Counted from the stretch's first letter, positions 1 through 6,114 are shown. The stretch: 6,667 bases of DNA from Candidatus Methanoplasma sp. (GCA_031274665.1 JAISPV010000109.1:1-6667); one strand, 5' to 3'. Numbers and translations are program-made. Notes: generated by a model not told the origin, from the letters alone.

Positions 1-978
1 TGCGGGGACTTTCTCGTAAAAGTGGCAGGATTCATCGATGACGAACTGGAAAAGCTGTACGGCCTGGAAAGGTATTATCTTGTCAAGGACCGGGCCGACC
101 TCGTCGGACATCTGACATTCGGACTGGCGCCGCACACGTCCGGCTGCATCCTCTGCCGCATAATAGGTTATTCGGACATTAACGGATGCTACGGTCATCC
201 GTTCTTCCATGCCGCAAAAAGAAGGAACTGCGACGGGGACGAGGACTGCGTGATATTGGCGCTCGACTGCCTTTTGAATTTCTCGAGACTGTACCTTCCG
301 GAAAAGCGCGGAGGGCTGATGGACGCGCCGCTCGTCCTTACGACAAGACTCGACCCGAACGAGATAGATAAAGAGGCGCACAACATCGACTGCCTCAGAA
401 TATATCCGCTGGAGTTCTACAGGGCGGCGATGGAGATGCGCAATCCGAAGGACCTGGAGAAGACGATGGACCTCATCGCGGGACGCACCGGCACCCCCAG
501 ACAATACGAGGGGCTGGGTTTCACGCACGATACCCGCGATATCTCCGAAGGACCGAAGGAATCCGCCTATACGACGCTGGAGAGCATGACGGACAAGATG
601 AACGCCCAGCTGCATCTGGGTAAGAAGATACGCGCGGTCGATGAAAGGGATGTGGCGACCAAGGTCATCAATAAACACTTCCTGCCTGATATGGCAGGCA
701 ACCTCAGAAGTTTCAGCACTCAGAACGTAAGGTGCACCAAATGCGGAGAGAAATACAGAAGGGTGCCTCTGTCCGGCCTATGCAAATGCGGCAATTCGCT
801 TACGCTCACGGTGCACGAGGCAAGTGTGAAGAAGTATCTGGAAGTGTCGAAGGAGATCAGCGACAGGTACGATCTCGACGAATATACCAAAGAAAGGATA
901 ATGATCCTTGAGATGAGCATGAACTCTGTCTTCAATAACGATAAAGTAAAAAAGTGCAGACTGTCCGATTTCTATTAA
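1..978 (+). CDS. polC: DNA polymerase D large subunit DP2, C-terminal part (5' truncated by window edge)
   Basis: This is the catalytic large subunit of the archaeal replicative family D polymerase, which pairs with the exonuclease subunit DP1. The frame is open from base 1 (CGDFLVK precedes the GTG at 22), so the real start lies outside the window and that GTG is an internal Val. The diagnostic segment [13 protein letters not shown] (about nt 208-246) carries the Asn/Asp/Asp catalytic residues of the two-barrel DP2 active site. A C-terminal zinc ribbon follows: CTKC at nt 733-744, then a CxC pair at 781-789. The protein ends KCRLSDFY, which resembles a PCNA-binding PIP box with Lys where Gln is usual. 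Three cysteines just ahead of the catalytic motif (GCILCR and GCYGHP) are unusual compared with the family as I remember it. No intein is seen in this part. The gene ends with TAA and converges on rpo3. The family assignment is very secure. Confidence 0.97.
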   Translation, partial: CGDFLVKVAGFIDDELEKLYGLERYYLVKDRADLVGHLTFGLAPHTSGCILCRIIGYSDINGCYGHPFFHAAKRRNCDGDEDCVILALDCLLNFSRLYLPEKRGGLMDAPLVLTTRLDPNEIDKEAHNIDCLRIYPLEFYRAAMEMRNPKDLEKTMDLIAGRTGTPRQYEGLGFTHDTRDISEGPKESAYTTLESMTDKMNAQLHLGKKIRAVDERDVATKVINKHFLPDMAGNLRSFSTQNVRCTKCGEKYRRVPLSGLCKCGNSLTLTVHEASVKKYLEVSKEISDRYDLDEYTKERIMILEMSMNSVFNNDKVKKCRLSDFY

Positions 979-984
979 ATTTGA

Positions 985-1004
985 AGACGGGCTTGCGCCC
1001 GTTT
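985..1004. terminator. GC-rich hairpin between convergent DP2 and rpo3 stops
   Basis: The inverted repeat has arms ACGGGC (987-992) and GCCCGT (997-1002) around a TTGC loop. A G-T and an A-T pair can extend it. It sits in the 32-base gap between the two stop codons, where a bidirectional 3'-end signal is expected. No long T-run follows on either strand, so it may protect mRNA 3' ends rather than terminate transcription. The repeat is seen directly; its role is inferred. Confidence 0.55.
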
Positions 1005-1010
1005 GAAAGA

Positions 1011-1844
1011 TCAGATCGATTCTTCGATGTGGGCGAAGACCCCTTCCGTCTGTTTGGAAAGTATCTCCGTCGCTTTGTCCAAGACCTGCCTTGCGGTCAT
1101 GGAGCCGTCGGTCTCATACCTGAAATAGAATGCGGTGTCATCAGCGCTGATCTTGACCGCCCCTCTGGATACGTTCTCACACTCTTTGCACGTACCGCAG
1201 CTCAGTATGTCCCTTGCCGTCAGTTTGCCGTTCTTGATCTCGAACACATTCTTGGGGCATATCTCTACGCACTTGAGCGTGTTGGGATCGCCGGCCTTGC
1301 CCTCATCGATCGTCACTTTGGGGAGATACTTGTATCCGACACCGAAAGCGGCCTGCCATTTCGCATGCTTCCTTGCGGTCCCCATCACCGCCGTGGCGTA
1401 GATGAGGACGGCCTGCCCGTCGGTGAGTTCCACTATGGGGATGAACTGATCCTTTACCGCTAACTGTGCGTTCCCGAGCGGCATCATGTCTCCAGATAGG
1501 ACCGTGCACGGCCCTATTTTGTTGAGGCTGTACATTATCGTACAGCTTGGACACCCTTCCCCTCCGCAGGCACAACCCTCCTGGAAGGTGAACAGTTCGT
1601 GGTCTGTCGGTACGGGCACCATCCCAAGTCTGTGAGCCACGATCTCGTCGAAGAGGGGTGTCACGCTCTCATACTCCTTATCATCCACCATTATGGGTCC
1701 CAGGTGGAACTCCACCTTATCGATCGCCATCTTTGGGATGTCGGTGAGCATGGTCCTTCTGAGCGCGTTCGCCATGGCTGGGGAGGAGTTCTTTAGAATA
1801 AAACTGCCCTTCCTCTTCTCCATTTCGCGTATCTCTATCTCCAT
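1011..1844 (-). CDS. rpo3: DNA-directed RNA polymerase subunit Rpo3 (RpoD) with Fe-S cluster domain
   Basis: Rpo3 is the archaeal counterpart of eukaryotic RPB3 and of half the bacterial alpha dimer. It pairs with Rpo11 to nucleate RNA polymerase assembly. The 277-aa protein opens with the dimerisation region (NSSPAMANALRRTMLTDIP, residues 19-37). A zinc-type loop CACGGEGCPSC follows, with Cys at 91, 93, 98 and 101. A ferredoxin-like insert (about 190-225) has Cys 192 and 196 (CVEICP) and Cys 216, 219 and 222 (CGTCKEC), enough for one Fe-S cluster. The fold then returns to the alpha-like C-terminal helix. The ATG at 1844 is preceded by GAGGAGG overlapping the rps11 stop region, about 7 bases upstream, which fixes the start. 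It is the last gene of the rps13 operon here; in many archaea rpl18e, rpl13 and rps9 follow, but here DP2 lies downstream in opposite orientation. Confidence 0.97.
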   Translation of the reverse strand: MEIEIREMEKRKGSFILKNSSPAMANALRRTMLTDIPKMAIDKVEFHLGPIMVDDKEYESVTPLFDEIVAHRLGMVPVPTDHELFTFQEGCACGGEGCPSCTIMYSLNKIGPCTVLSGDMMPLGNAQLAVKDQFIPIVELTDGQAVLIYATAVMGTARKHAKWQAAFGVGYKYLPKVTIDEGKAGDPNTLKCVEICPKNVFEIKNGKLTARDILSCGTCKECENVSRGAVKISADDTAFYFRYETDGSMTARQVLDKATEILSKQTEGVFAHIEESI

Positions 1845-1856
1845 GGGAGTGCCTCC

Positions 1857-2243
1857 TCAGACCCTGCGCCCTCTGCGACCGCCTTTCTTCTTGGTACCAT
1901 CGTGCGGGATGGGTGTGACGTCCTCGATGCGTCCGATCTTCAATCCTGCCCTGGCAAGAGCACGGATGGCCGCCTGAGCTCCAGGTCCGGGCGATGCGGA
2001 TTTGTTTCCGCCGGGTGCGCGCACCTTGACGTGTATCCCGACAATTTCCCTTTCCTTGGCGACCTCGGCGATCTTCTCAGCCGCCTTCTGCGCCGCGTAG
2101 GGAGATGATTCGTCCTTTGCCTGTTTGACGACCATTCCTCCTGTGACCTTGCCGATGGTCTCGGCGCCGGTTATGTCCGTAAGGGTGATCATCACGTTGT
2201 TGTAACTCGCATAAATGTTCGCTATACCCCATTTCGCTGTCAT
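1857..2243 (-). CDS. rps11: 30S ribosomal protein uS11 (Rps11)
   Basis: uS11 binds the platform of the small ribosomal subunit near the mRNA exit and the E site. The 128-aa product has the normal archaeal length. It carries the family signature from [20 protein letters not shown] (about 73-92) to the basic tail [18 protein letters not shown], which binds 16S rRNA. The ATG shares one base with the preceding rps4 stop (TGATG), so the two are likely translationally coupled. GGTGAGGT just upstream is the probable SD. rpo3 begins 12 bases after the stop. The gene order S4-S11-Rpo3 is archaeal; bacteria have S11-S4-RpoA. Confidence 0.98.
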   Translation of the reverse strand: MTAKWGIANIYASYNNVMITLTDITGAETIGKVTGGMVVKQAKDESSPYAAQKAAEKIAEVAKEREIVGIHVKVRAPGGNKSASPGPGAQAAIRALARAGLKIGRIEDVTPIPHDGTKKKGGRRGRRV

Positions 2244-2893
2244 CAGACCTCACCATCCTTTAATGTGATCCCTGCCTCGTCCGCGTCTGCTTTTGCTTTT
2301 GCGGCAGTCGTTTTTTCTGCTTTTACCTTCGCCTCGACCTTGGCTGCGGAATTGACCGCCGCCTGTTCAGCCGATATCCTCATCGGATGCATATCATCCG
2401 TGAACGGCGATACGTTGTTGAAAACGACAGATGACTCCTCTTCCCTGGTAACGATGTACCCCGGGACGGTGACCCTGTGGCCGTTGACATGGATGTGACC
2501 GTGGGTGATCATCTGCCTTGCCTGTTTGATAGTGTTCGCAAGGCCTTTGTCGAAAACGACGGTCTGGAGCCTCCTTGAGAGGATGTTGCCCTCGGTCAGG
2601 ATCAGGATGTCGTTCAGATTCGAACCTGTGACGGGCAGCAGGCCCATACGGGACCATTTCTTGATGAGCGCGTCCGCCTCGATCTTGGCCTGTGCGTCTC
2701 CTCCCCTGAGGCGGGCCTGCAGTTCTCTTGACTGTTTTCTGAAGTTCCTCAGGATGGTCTGTGCTTTCCATACTTCGGTTTTGTTCTTAAGGCCGAACTC
2801 GCGGACGACCTCCACTTCTTTCTTTATCCTCTCGCCCTGCCAGGGGTGAGAAGGTGTGTCGTACGATCTGCGTGAGAATTTTGGGTCTCCCAT
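2243..2893 (-). CDS. rps4: 30S ribosomal protein uS4 (Rps4)
   Basis: uS4 is a primary 16S rRNA binding protein that nucleates assembly of the small-subunit body. The 216-aa product begins [18 protein letters not shown], the archaeal/eukaryotic-type N-terminus. It contains the S4 RNA-binding domain at about 107-165, with [20 protein letters not shown] and the [15 protein letters not shown] loop. After the conserved core (DDMHP, about 166-170) comes a tail of about 40 residues rich in Ala, Lys and Glu/Asp (for example [20 protein letters not shown]). The tail is probably disordered or helical and is typical in kind but variable between species. The SD GAGGTGG overlaps the rps13 stop region and supports the ATG at 2893. 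The rps13 stop lies 10 bases upstream. In bacteria S4 represses its own operon; whether this archaeal protein does so is unknown. Confidence 0.98.
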   Translation of the reverse strand: MGDPKFSRRSYDTPSHPWQGERIKKEVEVVREFGLKNKTEVWKAQTILRNFRKQSRELQARLRGGDAQAKIEADALIKKWSRMGLLPVTGSNLNDILILTEGNILSRRLQTVVFDKGLANTIKQARQMITHGHIHVNGHRVTVPGYIVTREEESSVVFNNVSPFTDDMHPMRISAEQAAVNSAAKVEAKVKAEKTTAAKAKADADEAGITLKDGEV

Positions 2894-2903
2894 TCATACC
2901 ACC

Positions 2904-3383
2904 TCAGTTCTGTTTCCTCTGGACACCGATCGTGAGTCCCTTCCTTCCGTTGGAACGGGTCCTCTGACCTCTGACCTTATGTTTGGTCTCGTGCCTTATT
3001 CCGCGGTAGCAGCGGATCATCTTCATTCTGTTGATGTCGTCTTTCTGGATGATCTCCAGGTTGTTTCCGATCAGGTGCATGTCCGCTCCCGTCTCGTAAT
3101 CCATCTGCCTGTTGACGGCCCAGTGCGGAGTGTATTCGACATACGTCAAAACAAGCGTCTCGAGCTCCTTGACCTTCTCATCTGAAAGTGTCCCTATCTT
3201 TGTCGTGGGGTCGACGCTGGCCTTCTTGGCCACGATCTGTGCCACTCTTTTTCCTACGCCTTTGATGCTCTGAAGTCCGATGACCGTCCTTTTATGACCG
3301 TCAATATCGCTGTTCGCGATACGGACAATGAAGTTGAAGTTCTCGTCTTCAGCTGCCGGCGCATCCTTTTTTGGTTTCGCCAT
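2904..3383 (-). CDS. rps13: 30S ribosomal protein uS13 (Rps13)
   Basis: uS13 sits in the head of the small subunit and contacts P-site tRNA and the large subunit through bridge contacts. The 159-aa protein shows the helix-hairpin-helix stretch LQSIKGVGKRVAQIVAKK (37-54) and the basic C-terminus CYRGIRHETKHKVRGQRTRS with GRKGLTIGV. A short charged leader (MAKPKKDAPAAEDEN) precedes the conserved IVRIANSDIDG. The length is slightly above that of bacterial S13 and normal for archaea. The ATG at 3383 has a GGAGG SD at 3391-3395 with a 7-base spacer. It is the first gene of the S13-S4-S11-Rpo3 operon, behind a leader of about 100 nt with two inverted repeats. Confidence 0.98.
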   Translation of the reverse strand: MAKPKKDAPAAEDENFNFIVRIANSDIDGHKRTVIGLQSIKGVGKRVAQIVAKKASVDPTTKIGTLSDEKVKELETLVLTYVEYTPHWAVNRQMDYETGADMHLIGNNLEIIQKDDINRMKMIRCYRGIRHETKHKVRGQRTRSNGRKGLTIGVQRKQN

Positions 3384-3403
3384 TTTGATTCCTCCGTAAA
3401 TGT

Positions 3404-3415
3404 TCCCCGAGGGGA
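3404..3415 (-). promoter_or_regulatory. 12-nt palindrome in rps13 operon leader, next to the SD
   Basis: TCCCCTCGGGGA is a perfect self-complementary arrangement (TCCCC, a 2-base centre, GGGGA). It starts 8 bases upstream of the GGAGG SD of rps13. In RNA it could form UCCC-CUCG-GGGA. Alternatively its CCUC could pair with GAGG of the SD, which would hide the ribosome binding site. The sequence is seen directly; a switch is inference. Confidence 0.4.
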
Positions 3416-3423
3416 TGTACTCA

Positions 3424-3447
3424 AGCGCCTTTCCTTCCGGAAGCGCT
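3424..3447 (-). promoter_or_regulatory. Bulged hairpin with GNRA-type loop in rps13 operon leader
   Basis: The minus-strand RNA can pair AGCGC-UUCC with GGAA-(AG bulge)-GCGCU around a GGAA tetraloop, giving a 9-bp stem with a 2-nt bulge. It lies between the predicted transcription start (near 3485) and the rps13 SD, about 28 bases before the SD. Such a helix is the kind of element that ribosomal proteins bind in autogenous control. Which protein, if any, binds here cannot be told from sequence. Confidence 0.45.
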
Positions 3448-3504
3448 CTCAGTGTTCGTCTGTGACGGGTCCTGAGTTTACGTTGGGTTTGGGATCGTGT
3501 CCTC

Positions 3505-3515
3505 CTTATTAAAGG
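3505..3515 (-). promoter_or_regulatory. TATA-box promoter for the rps13-rps4-rps11-rpo3 operon
   Basis: The minus strand reads CCTTTAATAAG, an acceptable archaeal box A. Transcription would start about 25 bases downstream, near 3485, leaving a leader of about 100 nt before the rps13 ATG. It is the best AT-rich candidate between the small ORF and rps13. No start site can be proved from sequence. Confidence 0.5.
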
Positions 3516-3578
3516 TTATTATGAACACGCGCAAAAGCGGCTCTATTTTGTCATTTGGGCCTGTGTGCGGCGTATCAT

Positions 3579-3689
3579 TCAAAGCGTGATCCAGTACCAT
3601 CCCACTTTTTCATCTTTATACTTTCCGAGCCTGTGTAATGCGATTAACGCTATTCTGAGCTTCTTTTCCCCGCTACTGGTGAGTTCCAT
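3579..3689 (-). CDS. Probable small leaderless protein, 36 aa, unrecognised
   Basis: I do not recognise this protein. The minus strand has ATG at 3689, 35 further sense codons and TGA at 3579-3581. The product begins MELTSSGEKKLRIALIAL and ends EKVGWYWITL: a basic/hydrophobic amphipathic helix, then a charged loop (GKYKDEK), then an aromatic strand-like end with two Trp and one Tyr. A strong TATA element (TATAAATATAAA, 3708-3719) is centred about 25 bases before the ATG, the distance expected for a leaderless archaeal mRNA, and no SD is present. It stands alone between tRNA-Leu and the ribosomal-protein promoter. The helix-turn-aromatic pattern loosely recalls part of a small winged-helix domain, but it is too short for a full one. 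It could also be a chance ORF behind a promoter for a non-coding RNA. The opposite-strand reading runs into antisense tRNA and is less credible. Confidence 0.5.
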   Translation of the reverse strand: MELTSSGEKKLRIALIALHRLGKYKDEKVGWYWITL

Positions 3690-3707
3690 CTGGGTATGCC
3701 GGTTTGT

Positions 3708-3719
3708 TTATATTTATAA
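3708..3719 (-). promoter_or_regulatory. TATA box at leaderless distance before the 36-aa ORF
   Basis: The minus strand TATAAATATAAA is the strongest TATA match in the window. Its centre is about 25 bases from the ATG at 3689, so the predicted transcript would begin at or next to the start codon. The element is close to symmetric and could also work rightward, but there it would transcribe only the antisense of tRNA-Leu. Confidence 0.55.
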
Positions 3720-3732
3720 AACGACCAAAATA
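3716..3732 (-). terminator. T-rich stretch downstream of tRNA-Leu
   Basis: Reading leftward from the tRNA 3' end, the minus strand has two T-runs (TTATTTTGG, then CGTTTTAT) starting about 18 bases after the discriminator base. Archaeal transcription often stops at such T-rich tracts without a hairpin. The stretch abuts the TATA box of the next gene. Confidence 0.35.
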
Positions 3733-3749
3733 ACGGTGAGAAGTATGAG

Positions 3750-3834
3750 TGCCGACGACCGGATTCGAACCGGTGAACTCCTACGAGAATGGATCTTGAG
3801 TCCATCGCCTTTGACCAGGCTTGGCAACATCGGC
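3750..3834 (-). tRNA. tRNA-Leu, anticodon CAA
   Basis: The 85-nt minus-strand gene folds fully. The acceptor is GCCGATG with CGTCGGC (one T-G wobble) and discriminator A at 3750. The D stem is GCC/GGC, the anticodon stem is ATGGA/TCCAT with loop CTCAAGA (anticodon CAA, reading UUG), the variable arm is long and class II (about TCTCGTAGGAGTTC), and the T arm is ACCGG-TTCGAAT-CCGGT. The long variable arm and discriminator A agree with leucine. CCA is not encoded, and no intron is visible next to the anticodon. It lies 35 bases downstream of the methionine aminopeptidase stop on the same strand, with its own box A in that gap. Confidence 0.97.
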
Positions 3835-3856
3835 TTGTTGTCTTGTAATAGCGGAT

Positions 3857-3867
3857 GATAGATAAAC
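3857..3867 (-). promoter_or_regulatory. Box A promoter of tRNA-Leu
   Basis: The minus strand GTTTATCTATC is centred about 28 bases upstream of the tRNA 5' end, the right distance for an archaeal tRNA promoter. It begins 3 bases after the map stop codon, so it fills the short gap between the two genes. Confidence 0.55.
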
Positions 3868-3869
3868 CT

Positions 3870-4760
3870 TTACGGAAGGGTCGTCACTTCCGCCCTTTCG
3901 CCCGCGATGTAGAAGGTGTGCTCATGCTGCGAGACCATCCCTTTCTTCGCCTCCACCAATTGAGCATAGCTTGAGAGCACCCCGTGCCTGACAAGGTCTT
4001 TCACGTGCTTTTCCGCATCCGGGAAATCACAGCTCCTGGCACAGAATGGGAACGACCTGAACTCCGTTCTTACATATTCGAAGAACTCCTGGGTCTTCGG
4101 GTCTGCCAGCTTCCTCTCTCTGAGTATCCTCACGATGTTGCCGGGCTGGCCGTTCAGGACTACCCCTTCCCCGTTGGTGGCAAAGGGTTCGATCGCGATA
4201 ATCATCCCGGGTACGAGCCTGTCTGTGTTCCCGTCGTTGTAGCTCGGTATCGACACTCCGGCATGCAGGTTGTACGGTTTTATCTGATGCCCGCACAGGT
4301 TCCTGATGGGTCTGAATCCGTTCTGCATCATGCACATCTCCACCGCCCTCCCGATCTCGCATATGGGCGTTCCTACCCCGACGAACTCCGCCACGGTGTC
4401 CCTTGCGTGTTTCGATGCTTCGATGAGGCTGCGGTATCTTTTCGTTCCCACTTCCACCGTCCCGGCGGTGTCGCCGACATAGCCGCTGACCTCTGCGCCG
4501 CAGTCTATCTTTACCACATCCCCCGTCCCGAACGTTCTCTTATCACCGATGGACGGGGTGTAGTGCGCCGCAACTTCATTGATGCTTACGTTGCAGGGGA
4601 AAGCGAGACCGCATCCTTTTTTCCGGATGAAACACTCGACCTCCTGTGCGACGTCGTATAATTTCACGCCCTCTCTCACCATGTCCATTCCTATGGACCT
4701 TGCCGCGGCCGCCGTTTCTCCGGCCTTTCTCAGCTTGGAGAGTTCCTCGTCGTTAAGCAT
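3870..4760 (-). CDS. map: Methionine aminopeptidase, type II (archaeal)
   Basis: This cytosolic dimetal enzyme removes the initiator methionine from new proteins when the second residue is small. The 296-aa length matches archaeal type II enzymes. All five metal ligands are present: Asp86 (VVKIDCGAE), Asp97 (GYVGDTAG), His158 (LCGHQIKPY), Glu191 (IIAIEPF) and Glu280 (VSQHEHTFYI). His66 (AAHYTPS) fits the substrate-binding histidine of the family. The insert of about 60 residues after the second half of the fold begins (roughly 213-270, helical) is the type II subdomain. There is no N-terminal zinc-finger extension as in eukaryotic enzymes. The ATG at 4760 overlaps the end of the Sua5-family gene by 8 bases, with a GAGG about 9 bases upstream, so translation is likely coupled. 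It is the last protein gene of the MBL-Sua5-map cluster. Confidence 0.97.
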   Translation of the reverse strand: MLNDEELSKLRKAGETAAAARSIGMDMVREGVKLYDVAQEVECFIRKKGCGLAFPCNVSINEVAAHYTPSIGDKRTFGTGDVVKIDCGAEVSGYVGDTAGTVEVGTKRYRSLIEASKHARDTVAEFVGVGTPICEIGRAVEMCMMQNGFRPIRNLCGHQIKPYNLHAGVSIPSYNDGNTDRLVPGMIIAIEPFATNGEGVVLNGQPGNIVRILRERKLADPKTQEFFEYVRTEFRSFPFCARSCDFPDAEKHVKDLVRHGVLSSYAQLVEAKKGMVSQHEHTFYIAGERAEVTTLP

Positions 4761-5391
4761 TCAGAACGTCCTCTATATTCTTGATCGTTATCGCGCCCTG
4801 TCTGATTATCTCGACCTGTCCGTTCATTATCCATACGATGGTGGAAGGTTTCTTCAGTCTGCTCGGACCGGAATCGACATATACGCTCACAGCGGAACCC
4901 AGGTCCTTCACCGCCGAACCTATGTCGGTGGCGTCGGGATGCGAATGGGTGTTCGCAGAGGTCGCGACGATGGGGCCCGTCCTCTTTATTATTTCTTTTG
5001 TCACAGGATGGTCCGGCATCCTTATCCCGACCTTCTTCGACATCGACGTCACGAGGTCCGGCACGTCCCGCTTCTTCTCTATTATCACGGTCAGGGGCCC
5101 GGGAAGGAACGCTTTGACCAGCTTGTCGGCGTTCTCGTCCAGGACGGCGATGCTCTCCATCATCTTCTTGTCGCTTACGGCAACGGAAAGCGCCATGTCG
5201 AACGGTCTTTTTTTCGCAAGGAACAGATTTTTGACGGCGACCTCGTTGAAAATGTCGGCGCCGATCCCGTACACCGTCTCGGTGGGGTACACAATGAGGT
5301 TCCCCGCGGCTACTTCCGCGGCCACCTCGTCCGTTATGCCTGCGAGTCTCTGATCGAATACATCCGTACAATCACACTTCACTATTCTCAA
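4753..5391 (-). CDS. tsaC: Threonylcarbamoyl-AMP synthase, Sua5/YrdC/TsaC family (TTG start)
   Basis: The enzyme makes threonylcarbamoyl-AMP from threonine, bicarbonate and ATP. This is the first step of the t6A modification at position 37 of ANN-decoding tRNAs, completed in archaea by the KEOPS complex. The 212-aa protein carries the family motifs in order: VYPTETVYGIGA (34-45), KKRP (60-63), PGPLT (97-101), VGIRMPDHP (121-129), ATSAN (143-147) and VDSGPSRLKKPSTIV (172-186). It ends with the core domain, so it is the single-domain TsaC/YrdC form and lacks the C-terminal Sua5 domain. The start is TTG at 5391, directly after the TAA of the MBL gene. A GGAGGTG SD 5 bases upstream chooses it over the GTG three codons later, which would be 14 bases away. 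Its 3' end overlaps map by 8 bases. Confidence 0.95.
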   Translation of the reverse strand: MRIVKCDCTDVFDQRLAGITDEVAAEVAAGNLIVYPTETVYGIGADIFNEVAVKNLFLAKKRPFDMALSVAVSDKKMMESIAVLDENADKLVKAFLPGPLTVIIEKKRDVPDLVTSMSKKVGIRMPDHPVTKEIIKRTGPIVATSANTHSHPDATDIGSAVKDLGSAVSVYVDSGPSRLKKPSTIVWIMNGQVEIIRQGAITIKNIEDVLNA

Positions 5392-6033
5392 TTAAACACC
5401 TCCCATCATTGAAAGACCGTATTTTATCGCCCGGTTGCCGTCGGACACTATTTCCATGTGCCCGGGATACAGCGTCCTTACGTCGATCCCGCTTAATCTC
5501 TTCAGGGAGCGTACGAGCTCCCTTGCTGAGCCGGAGGGGAGATCCGTCCTTCCGACGCCGTTGCCGAACACCGTGTCGCCGGAGAAAAGGGAATTTGTTA
5601 CCTCATCATACAGGCATATCCCTCCGCAAGTGTGCCCGGGGGTATCTATCACGCGCAGCCTGTGCTCCCCCAGATCTATTATGTCGCCATCCGTCAGTTC
5701 CGCCACATCGACGGGCCCGATATCTCTGCCATACAGATTCGGAAGAACATATGCCGGATCCCCGCGGATTATGAACGGGGCGTCGCCGGCGCCTGCGAAC
5801 GCCTCGGACCCGAACTCGTCCACGATACCTCTCAGACCTCCGATGTGATCGAAGTGGAAGTGAGTGAGGATTATCATATCGAGACCTCGTCCTTTCAACA
5901 GGTCCTTTATCCTGGCGATATTCCTTCGGTTGTCATCGCCGGTACCGGTGTCGATCAGGACCGTCCTGCCGCCGACGATGAGATAGATGTTAGAATCGGA
6001 CCACGTGCCGGGATTGACATGATGGACGACCAT
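5392..6033 (-). CDS. MBL-fold metallo-hydrolase, glyoxalase II-like
   Basis: This is a probable soluble dinuclear metal hydrolase with an unknown substrate. The 213-aa protein is a complete single metallo-beta-lactamase domain. It has THFHFDHIGG (His58, His60, Asp62, His63), PGHT (His134), SGDT (Asp153) and YPGH (His192), so all seven metal ligands are intact. The text GDTVFGNGVGRTDLPSG is typical of the glyoxalase II/YcbL-like branch, but the C-terminal glutathione-binding domain of true glyoxalase II is absent. No membrane or signal segment is seen. There is no SD before the ATG at 6033; a TATA box about 23 bases upstream suggests a leaderless mRNA. Its last codons contain the SD for the next gene, whose TTG follows the stop with no gap, so it heads the MBL-tsaC-map operon. 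Nothing in the sequence ties its substrate to tRNA or protein maturation. Confidence 0.92.
   Translation of the reverse strand: MVVHHVNPGTWSDSNIYLIVGGRTVLIDTGTGDDNRRNIARIKDLLKGRGLDMIILTHFHFDHIGGLRGIVDEFGSEAFAGAGDAPFIIRGDPAYVLPNLYGRDIGPVDVAELTDGDIIDLGEHRLRVIDTPGHTCGGICLYDEVTNSLFSGDTVFGNGVGRTDLPSGSARELVRSLKRLSGIDVRTLYPGHMEIVSDGNRAIKYGLSMMGGV
5397..5403 (-). promoter_or_regulatory. Shine-Dalgarno deciding the TTG start of tsaC
   Basis: The minus strand GGAGGTG lies inside the last codons of the MBL gene, 5 bases before TTG 5391. It is a near-complete anti-SD match and is the main reason for choosing the rare TTG start. Confidence 0.8.
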
Positions 6034-6051
6034 GCGAAACGGATTTAGTAA

Positions 6052-6060
6052 AGATATTTA
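6052..6060 (-). promoter_or_regulatory. TATA box of the MBL-tsaC-map operon
   Basis: The minus strand TAAATATCT is centred about 23 bases before the ATG at 6033, which puts the predicted transcription start at or next to that codon and explains the missing SD. A weaker AT stretch (CTTAAAAAGG, 6074-6083) could act as a second, upstream promoter. Confidence 0.5.
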
Positions 6061-6114
6061 ACATTGTGTATCGGCCTTTTTAAGCTGCATCTTCCCCCCG
6101 CGGACAATACAGTA

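Noticed and set aside
22..24. GTG at 22 as the start of the DP2 gene
   Set aside because: The same frame is open to base 1 and the protein is only the C-terminal quarter or so of DP2, so the gene enters from outside the window.
3543..3578. In-frame extension of the 36-aa ORF past its TGA (ATG follows directly, then TAG after 11 sense codons)
   Set aside because: It would need stop readthrough or a tiny 11-codon ORF, and no recoding signal is visible.
3565..3858. Plus-strand 97-codon ORF
   Set aside because: Its second half is the antisense of tRNA-Leu (the familiar DRIRTGELLRE false peptide) and its first half is antisense to the better supported small ORF.
3984..4661. Long plus-strand ORFs opposite map, tsaC and the MBL gene
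   Set aside because: They are shadows of well-supported minus-strand genes with intact catalytic motifs, and the plus-strand products have no recognisable domains.
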